From assembly GCA_964035545.1 (NCBI GenBank), contig CAXIUT010000103.1, forward strand, positions 186,001 through 250,000: DNA of 64,000 nucleotides. The letters are read 5' to 3'. The notes under the pieces were generated by a model that searched no databases, was not told the origin of the DNA, and saw nothing but the letters and a program-made list of their open reading frames with translations. Shown in pieces: positions 35,046-48,461 of the stretch; positions within the stretch are counted from its first letter, which is position 1; each line of letters begins with the position of its first letter. The translations under genes and the position numbers were made by a program. The stretch is from Bugula neritina. Its lineage: Eukaryota > Bryozoa > Gymnolaemata > Cheilostomatida > Bugulidae.

Positions 35046-36382
35046 AAGCTTTATAGTTTACAGGCAGTGGAGATGAGTCACTGCTGAAACCCATTTTATT
35101 AGTAGACTATATTGCTCTTCAATCATCAGTTTTCATATTAAAAGAGAAAGCTCATCTGCAGCGCCATTTCACAGTGTTATATTTTGCTAGAGCAATAACT
35201 AGTTTTAGATGCCTTTGCAAACATATGAGAAATAACTGAGTAATTCTATGAAAAGAGGTGTTTGCAGCACTTGTCCACTTTTGATTTACACGCGGCATGG
35301 AAACTTTTGTAGTTTTAAATAGTATCTCCAAACTCATCACTTGCATGCGTTTAGATACTTGATGAAAATTTTTATGCATAACTTGATGCCTGCTTCAAAG
35401 ACACCAGTGCTTAGTTACTGTGTTAAATGTATTGGCACGTTGCCATGAGATATTTGGTAATATTTCGCATCACAACAAACTCTTCAGATAGTTAAGAAAA
35501 TCAGTCTAGAAAGTTAATGAAATAAACCTACCAGAGAGAGTAAGCCAGATGTAACAAGTAGATCCAAAACAAGTTGATTAACAATTGAAGTTGAAATCTC
35601 CATGAGTCAACACTTTAGTCCTAATGTCAAATGCAAACGTCTGCAATCAAACTGTGTAGACTTCATGAGCTGGTTAGCTGACAGGACTCATTAAAGTTCT
35701 TAACTCTTGTGTGTATAGTGATGCCCATCTTGAACTAGAGAGGGCTGACTGAAGGCTCCTACTTTGTGAAAATTGACAATGCATATTGTTATTATTCATT
35801 GTTGAGATTCACGACTGCCATAAACAATGATAAAATATTCATTGCTGGTACTACTGAGTAGAATAAAATATAATATAATATTTTCTTGACAGATAAATAA
35901 TATCGTATACAGAAGCTAACTTACCATAACTCTACAGTGCTTCACCTCTTCAACTTTTTAGGCGATGTTATTTCTTTCTAGTTAGAAGTACTAGCTGAAT
36001 ATAGGACTATGAAACATAACCCTTCAATTTCATTGCACCAGCACCAGTTGCAAGATACGTGTGTTGGGAGTTATCTTTTCCAAAATTTTGTCCTTGGTGT
36101 TTATACGAAGCAGACACAGGCTAATATTAGTTTTGTTATTTGCAAGAGTTTTTCTGTCTGATTGTCCATCGGCAAAAATTTGCGCCTTGCAGCTATTATG
36201 GAAATACCAGTGATGCTGGAAGACCTTTGCATTGTACACCCGCCTTTACTATTGAATTTAGATGTTTTGTTTTCCCATCCCATCTCCTGCCCCCCTGTCC
36301 CTTCTAACAACCAGCAATCCTGACTCATGTGAAATGTGTTATTGTTCTAGAGTTGGCCCATGGGCCTACAGTATACGATTTG
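35046..36382. repeat. Repeat unit U27 (B with A-type patch, 1337 bp)
   Basis: Start of the AAATAACTGAGTAATTC type. One-base loss in CTCCATGAGTCAACAC and an A-type block at 35881-36010 that lacks the 3-bp B insertion. Together these explain the shortest length in the array. Confidence 0.94.
35881..36010. repeat. A-type patch inside B unit U27
   Basis: TTTTCTTGACAG, TATCGTATACAGAAGC, ACCTCTTCAAC, TTTCTTTCTAG and ATAGGACTATG replace the B states for about 130 bp. The surrounding sequence is B-type (GAGTAGAATAAAATA before, GCACCAGTTG after). Two private changes (AGAAGCTAAC, TTTTTAGGCGATG) show it is not simply copied from a current A unit in this window. Confidence 0.85.
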
Positions 36383-37725
36383 AAGCTTTATAGTTTACAG
36401 GCAGTGGAGATGAGTCACTGCTGAAACCCATTTTAATAGTAGGCTATATTGCTCTTCACTCATCAGTTTTCATATTAAAAGAGAAAGCTCATCTGCAGCG
36501 CCATTTCACAGTGTTATATTTTGCTAGAGCAATAACTAATTTTAGATGCCTTTGCAAACATATGAGAAATAAATGAGTCAGTCTATGAAAAGAGGTGTTT
36601 GCAGCAATTGTTCTCTTTTGATTTACAAGGGGCATGGAAACTTTTGTAGTTTTAAATAATATCTCCAAACTCATCACTTGCATGTGTTTAGATACTTGAT
36701 AAATTTTTTTATGCAAAACTTGATGCCTGCTTCAAAGACACCAGTGCTTAATTACTGTGTTAACTGTATTGGCACGTTGCCATGAGATATTTGGTAATAT
36801 TTCGCATCACAACAAACTCTTCAGAAAAGTAAGAAAATCAGTCTAGAAAGTTAACGAAATAAACCTACCAGAAAGAGTAAGCCAGATGTAACAAGTAGAT
36901 CCAAAACAAGTTGATTAACAATTGAAGTTGAAATCTCCATGTAGTCAACACTTTAGTCCTAATGTCAAATGCAAACGTCTGCAATCAAACTGTGTAGACT
37001 TCATGAGCTGGTTAGCTGACAGGACTCATTAAAGTTCTTAACTCTTGTGTGTATAGTGATGCCCATCTTGAACTAGAGAGGGCTGACTGAAGACTGCTAC
37101 TTTGTGAAAATTGACAATGCATATTATTATTATTCATTGTTGAGATTCACGACTGCCATAAACAATGATAAAATATTCATTGTTGGTACTACTGAGTAGA
37201 ATAAAATATAATATAATATTGTTTTCTGGACAGATAAATAATATCAAATGCATATTATAACTTACCATAAATCTACAGTGCCTCACATCTTCACCTTTTT
37301 CTTCAATGTTATTTCTTTGCAGTTAGAAGTACTAGCTGAATATATGACTATGAAACATAACCCTTCAATTTCATTGCACCAGCACCAGTTGCAAGATAGG
37401 TGTGTTGGGAGTTATCTTTCCCAAAATTTTGTTCTTGGTGTTTATACGAAGCAGACACAGGCTAATATTAGTTTTGTTATTTGCAAGAGTTTTTCTGTCT
37501 GATTGTCCATCAGCAAAAGTTTGCGCCTTGCAGTTATTATGGAAATACCAGTGATGCTGGAAGACCTTTGCATTGTACACCCGCTTTTACTATTGAATTT
37601 AGATGTTTCATTTTCCCATCCCATCTCCTGCCCCCCCCTGTCCCCTCTAACAACCAGCAATCCTGACTCATGTGAATTGTGTTATTGTTCTAGAGTTGGC
37701 CCATGGGCCTACAGTATACGATTTG
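36383..37725. repeat. Repeat unit U28 (B, 1343 bp)
   Basis: TTTTAATAGTAGGC and a private TTCACTCATC at the start; C8 run in the tail. Confidence 0.94.
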
Positions 37726-39068
37726 AAGCTTTATAGTTTACAGGCAGTGGAGATGAGTCACTGCTGAAACCCATTTTATTAGTAGACTATATTGCTCTTC
37801 AATCATCAGTTTTCATATTAAAAGAGAAAGCTCATCTGCAGCGCCATTTCACAGTGTTATATTTTGCTAGAGCAATAACTAATTTTAGATGCCTTTGCAA
37901 ACATATGAGAAATAACTGAGTAATTCTATGAAAAGAGGTGTTAGCAGCACTTGTCCACTTTTGATTTACACGCGGCATGGAAACTTTTGTAGTTTTAAAT
38001 AGTATCTCCAAACTCATCACTTGCATGCGTTTAGATACTTGATGAAAATTTTTATGCATAACTTGATGCCTGCTTCAAAGACACCAGTGCTTAGTTACTG
38101 TGTTAAATGTATTGGCACGATGCCATGAGATATTTGGTAATATTTCGCATCACAACAAACTCTTCAGATAGTTAAGAAAATCAGTCTAGAAAGTTAATGA
38201 AATAAACCTACCAGAGAGAGTAAGCCAGATGTAACAAGTAGATCCAAAACAAGTTGATTAACAATTGAAGTTGAAATCTCCATGTAGTCAACACTTTAGT
38301 CCTAATGTCAAATGCAAACGTCCGCAACCAAACTGTGTAGACTTCATGAGCTGGTTAGCTGACAGGACTCATTAAAGTTCTTAACTCTTGTGTGTATGGT
38401 GATGCCCATCTTGAACTAGAGAGGGCTGACTGAAGACTGCTACTTTGTGAAAATTGACAATGCATATTATTATTATTCATTGTTGAGATTCACGACTGCC
38501 ATAAACAATGATAAAATATTCATTGTTGGTACTACTGAGTAGAATAAAATATAATATAATATTGTTTTCTGGACAGATAAGTAATATCAAATGCATATTA
38601 TAACTTACCATAAATCTACAGTGCTTCACATCTTCACCTTTTTCTTCAATGTTATTTCTTTGCAGTTAGAAGTACTAGCTGAATATATGACTATGAAACA
38701 TAACCCTTCAATTTCATTGCACCAGCACCAGTTGCAAGATAGGTGTGTTGGGAGTTATCTTTCCCAAAATTTTGTTCTTGGTGTTTATACGAAGCAGACA
38801 CAGGCTAATATTAGTTTTGTTATTTGCAAGAGTTTTTCTGTCTGATTGTCCATCAGCAAAAGTTTGCGCCTTGCAGTTATTATGGAAATACCAGTGATGC
38901 TGGAAGACCTTTGCATTGTACACCCGCTTTTACTATTGAATTTAGATGTTTCATTTTCCCATCCCATCTCCTGCCCCCCCCTGTCCCCTCTAACAACCAG
39001 CAATCCTGACTCATGTGAATTGTGTTATTGTTCTAGAGTTGGCCCATGGGCCTACAGTATACGATTTG
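37726..39068. repeat. Repeat unit U29 (B, 1343 bp)
   Basis: Start of the AAATAACTGAGTAATTC type with GTGTTAGCAGC; CACGATGCC and AACGTCCGCAACC. Tail as in U28, with a C8 run. Confidence 0.94.
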
Positions 39069-40412
39069 AAGCTTTATAGTTTACAGGCAGTGGAGATGAG
39101 TCACTGCTGAAACCCATTTTATTAGTAGACTATATTGCTCTTCAATCATCAGTTTTCATATTAAAAGAGAAAGCTCATCTGCAGCGCCATTTCACAGTGT
39201 TATATTTTGCTAGAGCAATAACTAATTTTAGATGCCTTTGCAAACATATGAGAAATAAATGAGTCAGTCTATGAAAAGAGGTGTTTGCAGCAATTGTTCT
39301 CTTTTGATTTACAAGGGGCATGGAAACTTTTGTAGTTTTAAATAATATCTCCAAACTCATCACTTGCATGTGTTTAGATACTTGATAAATTTTTTTATGC
39401 AAAACTTGATGCCTGCTTCAAAGACACCAGTGCTTAATTACTGTGTTAACTGTATTGGCACGTTGCCATGAGATATTTGGTAATATTTCGCATCACAACA
39501 AACTCTTCAGAAAAGTAAGAAAATCAGTCTAGAAAGTTAACGAAATAAACCTACCAGAGAGAGTAAGCCAGATGTAACAAGTAGATCCAAAACAAGTTGA
39601 TTAACAATTGAAGTTGAAATCTCCATGTAGTCAACACTTTAGTCCTAATGTCAAATGCAAACGTCTGCAATCAAACTGTGTAGACTTCATGAGCTGGTTA
39701 GCTGACAGGACTCATTAAAGTTCTTAACTCTTGTGTGTATAGTGATGCCCATCTTGAACTAGAGAGGGCTGACTGAAGACTGCTACTTTGTGAAAATTGA
39801 CAATGCATATTATTATTATTCATTGTTGAGATTCACGACTGCCATAAACAATGATAAAATATTCATTGTTGGTACTACTGAGTAGAATAAAATATAATAT
39901 AATATTGTTTTCTGGACAGATAAGTAATATCAAATGCATATTATAACTTACCATAAATCTACAGTGCTTCACATCTTCACCTTTTTCTTCAATGTTATTT
40001 CTTTGCAGTTAGAAGTACTAGCTGAATATATGACTATGAAACATAACCCTTCAATTTCATTGCACCAGCACCAGTTGCAAGATAGGTGTGTTGGGAGTTA
40101 TCTTTCCCAAAATTTTGTTCTTGGTGTTTATACGAAGCAGACACAGGCTAATATTAGTTTTGTTATTTGCAAGAGTTTTTCTGTCTGATTGTCCATCAGC
40201 AAAAGTTTGCGCCTTGCAGTTATTATGGAAATACCAGTGATGCTGGAAGACCTTTGCATTGTACACCCGCTTTTACTATTGAATTTAGATGTTTCATTTT
40301 CCCATCCCATCTCCTGCCCCCCCCCTGTCCCCTCTAACAACCAGCAATCCTGACTCATGTGAATTGTGTTATTGTTCTAGAGTTGGCCCATGGGCCTACA
40401 GTATACGATTTG
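39069..40412. repeat. Repeat unit U30 (B, 1344 bp)
   Basis: AAATAAATGAGTCAGTC start with TTGTTCTCTTTTG. The C9 run at 40317-40325 is the longest class, shared with U46. Confidence 0.94.
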
Positions 40413-41753
40413 AAGCTTTATAGTTTACAGGCAGTGGAGATGAGTCACTGCTGAAACCCATTTTATTAATAGACTATATTGCTCTTCAATCATCAGTTTT
40501 CATATTAAAAGAGAAAGCTCATCTGCAGCGCCATTTCACAGTGTTATATTTTGCTAGAGCAATAACTAATTTTAGATGCCTTTGCAAACATATGAGAAAT
40601 AACTGAGTAATTCTATGAAAAGAGGTGTTAGCAGCACTTGTCCACTTTTGATTTACACGCGGCATGGAAACTTTTGTAGTTTTAAATAGTATCTCCAAAC
40701 TCATCACTTGCATGCGTTTAGATACTTGATGAAAATTTTTATGCATAACTTGATGCCTGCTTCAAAGACACCAGTGCTTAGTTACTGTGTTAAATGTATT
40801 GGCACGTTGCCATGAGATATTTGGTAATATTTCGCATCACAACAAACTCTTCAGATAGTTAAGAAAATCAGTCTAGAAAGTTAATGAAATAAACCTACCA
40901 GAGAGAGTAAGCCAGATGTAACAAGTAGATCCAAAACAAGTTGATTAACAATTGAAGTTGAAATCTCCATGTAGTCAACACTTTAGTCCTAATGTCAAAT
41001 GCAAACGTCCGCAACCAAACTGTGTAGACTTCATGAGCTGGTTAGCTGACAGGACTCATTAAAGTTCTTGACTCTTGTGTGTATAGTGATGCCCATCTTG
41101 AACCAGAGAGGGCTGACTGAAGACTGCTACTTTGTGAAAATTGACAATGCATATTATTATTATTCATCGTTGAGATTCACGACTGCCATACACAATGATA
41201 AAATATTCATTGTTGGTACTACTGAGTAGAATAAAATATAATATAATATTATTTTCTGGACAGATAAATAATATCAAATGCATATTATAACTTACCATAA
41301 ATCTACAGTGCTTCACATCTTCACCTTTTTCTGCAATGTAATTTCTTTGCAGTTAGAAGTACTAGCTGAATATATGACTATGAAACAAAACCCTTCAATT
41401 TCATTGCACCAGCACCAGTTGCAAGATAGGTGTGTTGGGAGTTATCTTTCCCAAAATTTTGTTCTTGGTGTTTATACGAAGCAGACACAGGCTAATATTA
41501 GTTTTGTAATTTGCAAGAGTTTTTTTGTCTGATTGTCCATCGGCAAAAGTTTGCGCCTTGCAGTTATTATGGAAATACCAGTGATGCTGGAAGACATTTG
41601 CATTGTACACCCACCTTTACTATTGAATTTAGATGTTTTGTTTTCCCATCCCATCTCCTGCCCCCCTGTCCCTTCTAACAACCAGCAATCCTGACTCATT
41701 AAAATTGTGTTATTGTTCTAGAGTTGGCCCATGGGCCTACAGTATACGATTTG
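40413..41753. repeat. Repeat unit U31 (B, 1341 bp)
   Basis: Private TTATTAATAGAC at the start. From about 41061 it carries a block (TTCTTGACTC, TTCATCGTTGAG, AATGTAATTTC, GTTTTTTTGTCTG, CTCATTAAAATTG) copied in U33 and, nearly, U36. Confidence 0.94.
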
Positions 41754-42130
41754 AAGCTTTATAGTTTACAGGCAGTGGAGATGAGTCACTGCTGAAACCC
41801 ATTTTATTAGTAGACTATATTGCTCTTCAATCATCAGTTTTCATATTAAAAGAGAAAGCTCATCTGCAGCGCCATTTCACAGTGTTATATTTTGCTAGAG
41901 CAATAACTAATTTTAGATGCCTTTGCAAACATATGAGAAATAAATGAGTCAGTCTATGAAAAGAGGTGTTTGCAGCAATTGTCCTCTTTTGATTTACAAG
42001 CGGCATGGAAACTTTTGTAGTTTTAAATAATATCTCCAAACTCATCACTTGCATGTGTTTAGATACTTGATAAATTTTTTTATGCAAAACTTGATGCCTG
42101 CTTCAAAGACACCAGTGCTTAATTACTGTG
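41061..42130. repeat. Block shared with 43745-44814 and about 47767-48840
   Basis: About 1.07 kb spanning the U31/U32 boundary recurs 2684 bp downstream across U33/U34 and, with a 2-bp gain and CATTGTTGAG instead of CATCGTTGAG, across U36/U37 at an offset of 6706 bp. The copied block spans two unit halves rather than one HindIII unit, so crossover points are not tied to one phase. Confidence 0.8.
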
Positions 42131-43096
42131 TTAACTGTATTGGCACGTTGCCATGAGATATTTGGTAATATTTCGCATCACAACAAACTCTTCAGAAAAG
42201 TAAGAAAATCAGTCTAGAAAGTTAACGAAATAAACCTACCAGAAAGAGTAAGCCAGATGTAACAAGTAGATCCAAAACAAGTTGATTAACAATTGAAGTT
42301 GAAATCTCCATGTAGTCAACACTTTAGTCCTAATGTCAAATGCAAACGTCTGCAATCAAACTGTGTAGACTTCATGAGCTGGTTAGCTGACAGGACTCAT
42401 TAAAGTTCTTAACTCTTGTGTGTATAGTGATGCCCATCTTGAACTAGAGAGGGCTGACTGAAGACTGCTACTTTGTGAAAATTGACAATGCATATTATTA
42501 TTATTCATTGTTGAGATTCACGACTGCCATAAACAATGATAAAATATTCATTGTTGGTACTACTGAGTAGAATAAAATATAATATAATATTGTTTTCTGG
42601 ACAGATAAGTAATATCAAATGCATATTATAACTTACCATAAATCTACAGTGCTTCACATCTTCACCTTTTTCTTCAATGTTATTTCTTTGCAGTTAGAAG
42701 TACTAGCTGAATATATGACTATGAAACATAACCCTTCAATTTCATTGCACCAGCACCAGTTGCAAGATAGGTGTGTTGGGAGTTATCTTTCCCAAAATTT
42801 TGTTCTTGGTGTTTATACGAAGCAGACACAGGCTAATATTAGTTTTGTTATTTGCAAGAGTTTTTCTGTCTGATTGTCCATCAGCAAAAGTTTGCGCCTT
42901 GCAGTTATTATGGAAATACCAGTGATGCTGGAAGACCTTTGCATTGTACACCCGCTTTTACTATTGAATTTAGATGTTTCATTTTCCCATCCCATCTCCT
43001 GCCCCCCCCTGTCCCCTCTAACAACCAGCAATCCTGACTCATGTGAATTGTGTTATTGTTCTAGAGTTGGCCCATGGGCCTACAGTATACGATTTG
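41754..43096. repeat. Repeat unit U32 (B, 1343 bp)
   Basis: TTGTCCTCTTTTG and ACAAGCGGC start shared with U25, U34 and U37; tail of the U26/U28 type with a C8 run. Confidence 0.94.
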
Positions 43097-44437
43097 AAGC
43101 TTTATAGTTTACAGGCAGTGGAGATGAGTCACTGCTGAAACCCATTTTATTAGTAGACTATATTGCTCTTCAATCATCAGTTTTCATATTAAAAGAGAAA
43201 GCTCATCTGCAGCGCCATTTCACAGTGTTATATTTTGCTAGAGCAATAACTAATTTTAGATGCCTTTGCAAACATATGAGAAATAAATGAGTCAGTCTAT
43301 GAAAAGAGGTGTTTGCAGCAATTGTTCTCTTTTGATTTACAAGGGGCATGGAAACTTTTGTAGTTTTAAATAATATCTCCAAACTCATCACTTGCATGTG
43401 TTTAGATACTTGATAAATTTTTTTATGCAAAACTTGATGCCTGCTTCAAAGACACCAGTGCTTAATTACTGTGTTAACTGTATTGGCACGTTGCCATGAG
43501 ATATTTGGTAATATTTCGCATCACAACAAACTCTTCAGAAAAGTAAGAAAATCAGTCTAGAAAGTTAACGAAATAAACCTACCAGAGAGAGTAAGCCAGA
43601 TGTAACAAGTAGATCCAAAACAAGTTGATTAACAATTGAAGTTGAAATCTCCATGTAGTCAACACTTTAGTCCTAATGTCAAATGCAAACGTCTGCAATC
43701 AAACTGTGTAGACTTCATGAGCTGGTTAGCTGACAGGACTCATTAAAGTTCTTGACTCTTGTGTGTATAGTGATGCCCATCTTGAACCAGAGAGGGCTGA
43801 CTGAAGACTGCTACTTTGTGAAAATTGACAATGCATATTATTATTATTCATCGTTGAGATTCACGACTGCCATACACAATGATAAAATATTCATTGTTGG
43901 TACTACTGAGTAGAATAAAATATAATATAATATTATTTTCTGGACAGATAAATAATATCAAATGCATATTATAACTTACCATAAATCTACAGTGCTTCAC
44001 ATCTTCACCTTTTTCTGCAATGTAATTTCTTTGCAGTTAGAAGTACTAGCTGAATATATGACTATGAAACAAAACCCTTCAATTTCATTGCACCAGCACC
44101 AGTTGCAAGATAGGTGTGTTGGGAGTTATCTTTCCCAAAATTTTGTTCTTGGTGTTTATACGAAGCAGACACAGGCTAATATTAGTTTTGTAATTTGCAA
44201 GAGTTTTTTTGTCTGATTGTCCATCGGCAAAAGTTTGCGCCTTGCAGTTATTATGGAAATACCAGTGATGCTGGAAGACATTTGCATTGTACACCCACCT
44301 TTACTATTGAATTTAGATGTTTTGTTTTCCCATCCCATCTCCTGCCCCCCTGTCCCTTCTAACAACCAGCAATCCTGACTCATTAAAATTGTGTTATTGT
44401 TCTAGAGTTGGCCCATGGGCCTACAGTATACGATTTG
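43097..44437. repeat. Repeat unit U33 (B, 1341 bp)
   Basis: Start like U30; tail is a copy of the U31 tail, including TTCATCGTTGAG and GTTTTTTTGTCTG, 2684 bp downstream. Confidence 0.94.
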
Positions 44438-45778
44438 AAGCTTTATAGTTTACAGGCAGTGGAGATGAGTCACTGCTGAAACCCATTTTATTAGTAGACT
44501 ATATTGCTCTTCAATCATCAGTTTTCATATTAAAAGAGAAAGCTCATCTGCAGCGCCATTTCACAGTGTTATATTTTGCTAGAGCAATAACTAATTTTAG
44601 ATGCCTTTGCAAACATATGAGAAATAAATGAGTCAGTCTATGAAAAGAGGTGTTTGCAGCAATTGTCCTCTTTTGATTTACAAGCGGCATGGAAACTTTT
44701 GTAGTTTTAAATAATATCTCCAAACTCATCACTTGCATGTGTTTAGATACTTGATAAATTTTTTTATGCAAAACTTGATGCCTGCTTCAAAGACACCAGT
44801 GCTTAATTACTGTGTTGACTGTATTGGCACGTTGCCATGAGATATTTGGTAATATTTCGCATCACAACAAACTCTTCAGAAAGTTAAGAAAATCAGTCTA
44901 GAAAGTTAATGAAATAAACCTACCAGAAAGAGTAAGCCAGATGTAACAAGTAGATCGAAAACAAGTTGATTAACAATTGAAGTTGAAATCTCCATGTAGT
45001 CAACACTTTAGTCCTAATGTCAAATGCAAACGTCTGCAATCAAACTGTGTAGACTTCATGAGCTGGTTAGCTGACAGGACTCATTAAAGTTCTTAACTCT
45101 TGTGTGTATAGTGATTCCCATCTTGAACTAGAGAGGGCTGACTGAAGACTGTTACTTTGTGAAAAATGACAATGCATATTATTATTATTTATTGTTGAGA
45201 TTCACGACTGCCATAAACAATGATAAAATATTCATTGTTGGTACTACTGAGTAGAATAAAATATAATATAATATTATTTTCTGGACAGATAAATAATATC
45301 AAATGCATATTATAACTTACCATAAATCTACAGTGCCTCACATCTTCACCTTTTTCTGCAATGTTATTTCTTTGCAGTTAGAAGTACTAGCTGAATATAT
45401 GACTATGAAACATAACCCTTCAATTTCATTGCACCAGCACCAGTTGCAAGATACGTGTGTTGGGAGTTATCTTTTCCAAAATTTTGTCCTTGGTGTTTAT
45501 ACGAAGCAGACACAGGCTAATATTAGTTTTGTTATTTGCAAGAGTTTTTCTGTCTGATTGTCCATCGGCAAAAGTTTGCGCCTTGCAGTTATTATGGAAA
45601 TACCAGTGATGCTGGAAGACATTTGCATTGTACACCCGCCTTTACTATTGAATTTAGATGTTTTGTTTTCCCATCCCATCTCCTGCCCCCCTGTCCCTTC
45701 TAACAACCAGCAATCCTGACTCATGTGAAATGTGTTATTGTTCTAGAGTTGGCCCATCGGCCTACAGTATACGATTTG
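44438..45778. repeat. Repeat unit U34 (B, 1341 bp)
   Basis: Near copy of U25 (GTGTTGACTG, GATCGAAAAC, GATACGTGTG), with one visible private change (ACTGTTACTTTG). The palindrome at its end is broken to GGCCCATCGGCC. Confidence 0.94.
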
Positions 45779-45865
45779 AAGCTTTATAGTTTACAGGCAG
45801 TGGAGATGGGTCACTGCTGAAACCCATTTTAATAGTAGGCTATATTGCTCTTCAATCATCAGTTT
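44438..45865. repeat. Copy 2 of the nine-unit-distant block
   Basis: Partner of 32363-33790. Visible differences are few (ACTGTTACTTTG at about 45148 and the broken palindrome near 45748). The match ends where U35's private patch starts. Confidence 0.8.
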
Positions 45866-47118
45866 TCATATAAAAACAAAAAGCTCATCTGCAGCGCCAT
45901 TTCACAGTATTATATTTTGCTAGAGCAATAACTTGTTTTAGATGCATTTGCAAACATCTGAGAAATAAATGAGTCATTTTATGAAAAGAGGTGTTGGCAG
46001 CAATTGTCCACTTTTGAGTTACACGCGGCAAGGAGACTTTTGTAGTTTTAAATAATATCTCCAAACTCATCACTTGCATGTGTTTAGATACTTGATAAAT
46101 TTTTTTATGCAAAACTTGATGCCTGCTTCAAAGACACCAGTGCTTAATTACTGTGTTAACTGTATTGGCACGTTGCCATGAGATATTTGGTAATATTTCG
46201 CATCACAACAAACTCTTCAGAAAGTTAAAAAAATCAGTCTAGAAAGTTAATGAAATAAACCTACCAGAAAGAGTAAGCCAGATGTAACAAGTAGATCCAA
46301 AACAAGTTGATTAACAATTGAAGTTGAAATCTCCATGTAGTCAACACTTTAGTCCTAATGTCAAATGCAAACGTCTGCAATCAAACTGTGTAGACTTCAT
46401 GAGCTGGTTAGCTGACAGGACTCATTAAAGTTCTTAACTCTTGTGTGTATAGTGATGCCCATCTTGAACTAGAGAGGGCTGACTGAAGGCTCCTACTTTG
46501 TGAAAATTGACAATGCATATTGTTATTATTCATTGTTGAGATTCACGACTGCCATAAACAATGATAAAATATTCATTGCTGGTACTACTGAGTAGAATAA
46601 AATATAATATAATATTTTCTTGACAGATAAATAATACCGTATACAGAAGCTAACTTACCATAACTCTACAGTGCTTCACCTCTTCAACTTTTTAGGCGAT
46701 GTTATTTCTTTCTAGTTAGAAGTACGAGCTGAATATAGGACTATGAAACATAACCCTTCAATTTCATTGCACCAGCACCAGTTGCAAGATACGTGTGTTG
46801 GGAGTTATCTTTTCCAAAATTTTGTCCTTGGTGTTTATACGAAGCAGACACAGGCTAATATTAGTTTTGTTATTTGCAAGAGTTTTTCTGTCTGATTGTC
46901 CATCGGCAAAAATTTGCGCCTTGCAGCTATTATGGAAATACCAGTGATGCTGGAAGACCTTTGCATTGTACACCCGCCTTTACTATTGAATTTAGATGTT
47001 TTGTTTTCCCATCCCATCTCCTGCCCCCCCCTGTCCCCTCTAACAACCAGCAATCCTGACTCATGTGAATTGTGTTATTGTTCTAGAGTTGGCCCATGGG
47101 CCTACAGTATACGATTTG
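45779..47118. repeat. Repeat unit U35 (B mosaic, 1340 bp)
   Basis: The start has a dense private patch (45868-46050: ATATAAAAACAAAAAGC, ACTTGTTTTAG, CATCTGAGAAA, TGAGTTACACG, GCAAGGAGAC). Its tail repeats the A-type block of U27. C8 run. Confidence 0.94.
46615..46744. repeat. A-type patch inside B unit U35
   Basis: Second copy of the U27 patch, 10734 bp (eight units) away. It has the same private AGAAGCTAAC and TTTTTAGGCGATG, plus its own AATACCGTA and AGTACGAGC. The patch was therefore formed once and then spread inside the B zone. Confidence 0.85.
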
Positions 47119-48461
47119 AAGCTTTATAGTTTACAGGCAGTGGAGATGAGTCACTGCTGAAACCCATTTTATTAGTAGACTATATTGCTCTTCAATCATC
47201 AGTTTTCATATTAAAAGAGAAAGCTCATCTGCAGCGCCATTTCACAGTGTTATATTTTGCTAGAGCAATAACTAATTTTAGATGCCTTTGCAAACATATG
47301 AGAAATAACTGAGTAATTCTATGAAAAGAGGTGTTAGCAGCACTTGTCCACTTTTGATTTACACGCGGCATGGAAACTTTTGTAGTTTTAAATAGTATCT
47401 CCAAACTCATCACTTGCATGCGTTTAGATACTTGATGAAAATTTTTATGCATAACTTGATGCCTGCTTCAAAGACACCAGTGCTTAGTTACTGTGTTAAA
47501 TGTATTGGCACGTTGCCATGAGATATTTGGTAATATTTCGCATCACAACAAACTCTTCAGATAGTTAAGAAAATCAGTCTAGAAAGTTAATGAAATAAAC
47601 CTACCAGAGAGAGTAAGCCAGATGTAACAAGTAGATCCAAAACAAGTTGATTAACAATTGAAGTTGAAATCTCCATGTAGTCAACACTTTAGTCCTAATG
47701 TCAAATGCAAACGTCCGCAACCAAACTGTGTAGACTTCATGAGCTGGTTAGCTGACAGGACTCATTAAAGTTCTTGACTCTTGTGTGTATAGTGATGCCC
47801 ATCTTGAACCAGAGAGGGCTGACTGAAGACTGCTACTTTGTGAAAATTGACAATGCATATTATTATTATTCATTGTTGAGATTCACGACTGCCATACACA
47901 ATGATAAAATATTCATTGTTGGTACTACTGAGTAGAATAAAATATAATATAATATTATTTTCTGGACAGATAAATAATATCAAATGCATATTATAACTTA
48001 CCATAAATCTACAGTGCTTCACATCTTCACCTTTTTCTGCAATGTAATTTCTTTGCAGTTAGAAGTACTAGCTGAATATATGGCTATATGAAACAAAACC
48101 CTTCAATTTCATTGCACCAGCACCAGTTGCAAGATAGGTGTGTTGGGAGTTATCTTTCCCAAAATTTTGTTCTTGGTGTTTATACGAAGCAGACACAGGC
48201 TAATATTAGTTTTGTAATTTGCAAGAGTTTTTTTGTCTGATTGTCCATCGGCAAAAGTTTGCGCCTTGCAGTTATTATGGAAATACCAGTGATGCTGGAA
48301 GACATTTGCATTGTACACCCACCTTTACTATTGAATTTAGATGTTTTGTTTTCCCATCCCATCTCCTGCCCCCCTGTCCCTTCTAACAACCAGCAATCCT
48401 GACTCATTAAAATTGTGTTATTGTTCTAGAGTTGGCCCATGGGCCTACAGTATACGATTTG
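47119..48461. repeat. Repeat unit U36 (B, 1343 bp)
   Basis: AAATAACTGAGTAATTC start; tail like U31/U33 but with a 2-bp gain in ATATGGCTATATGAAAC near 48078-48094, which explains its length. Confidence 0.94.
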
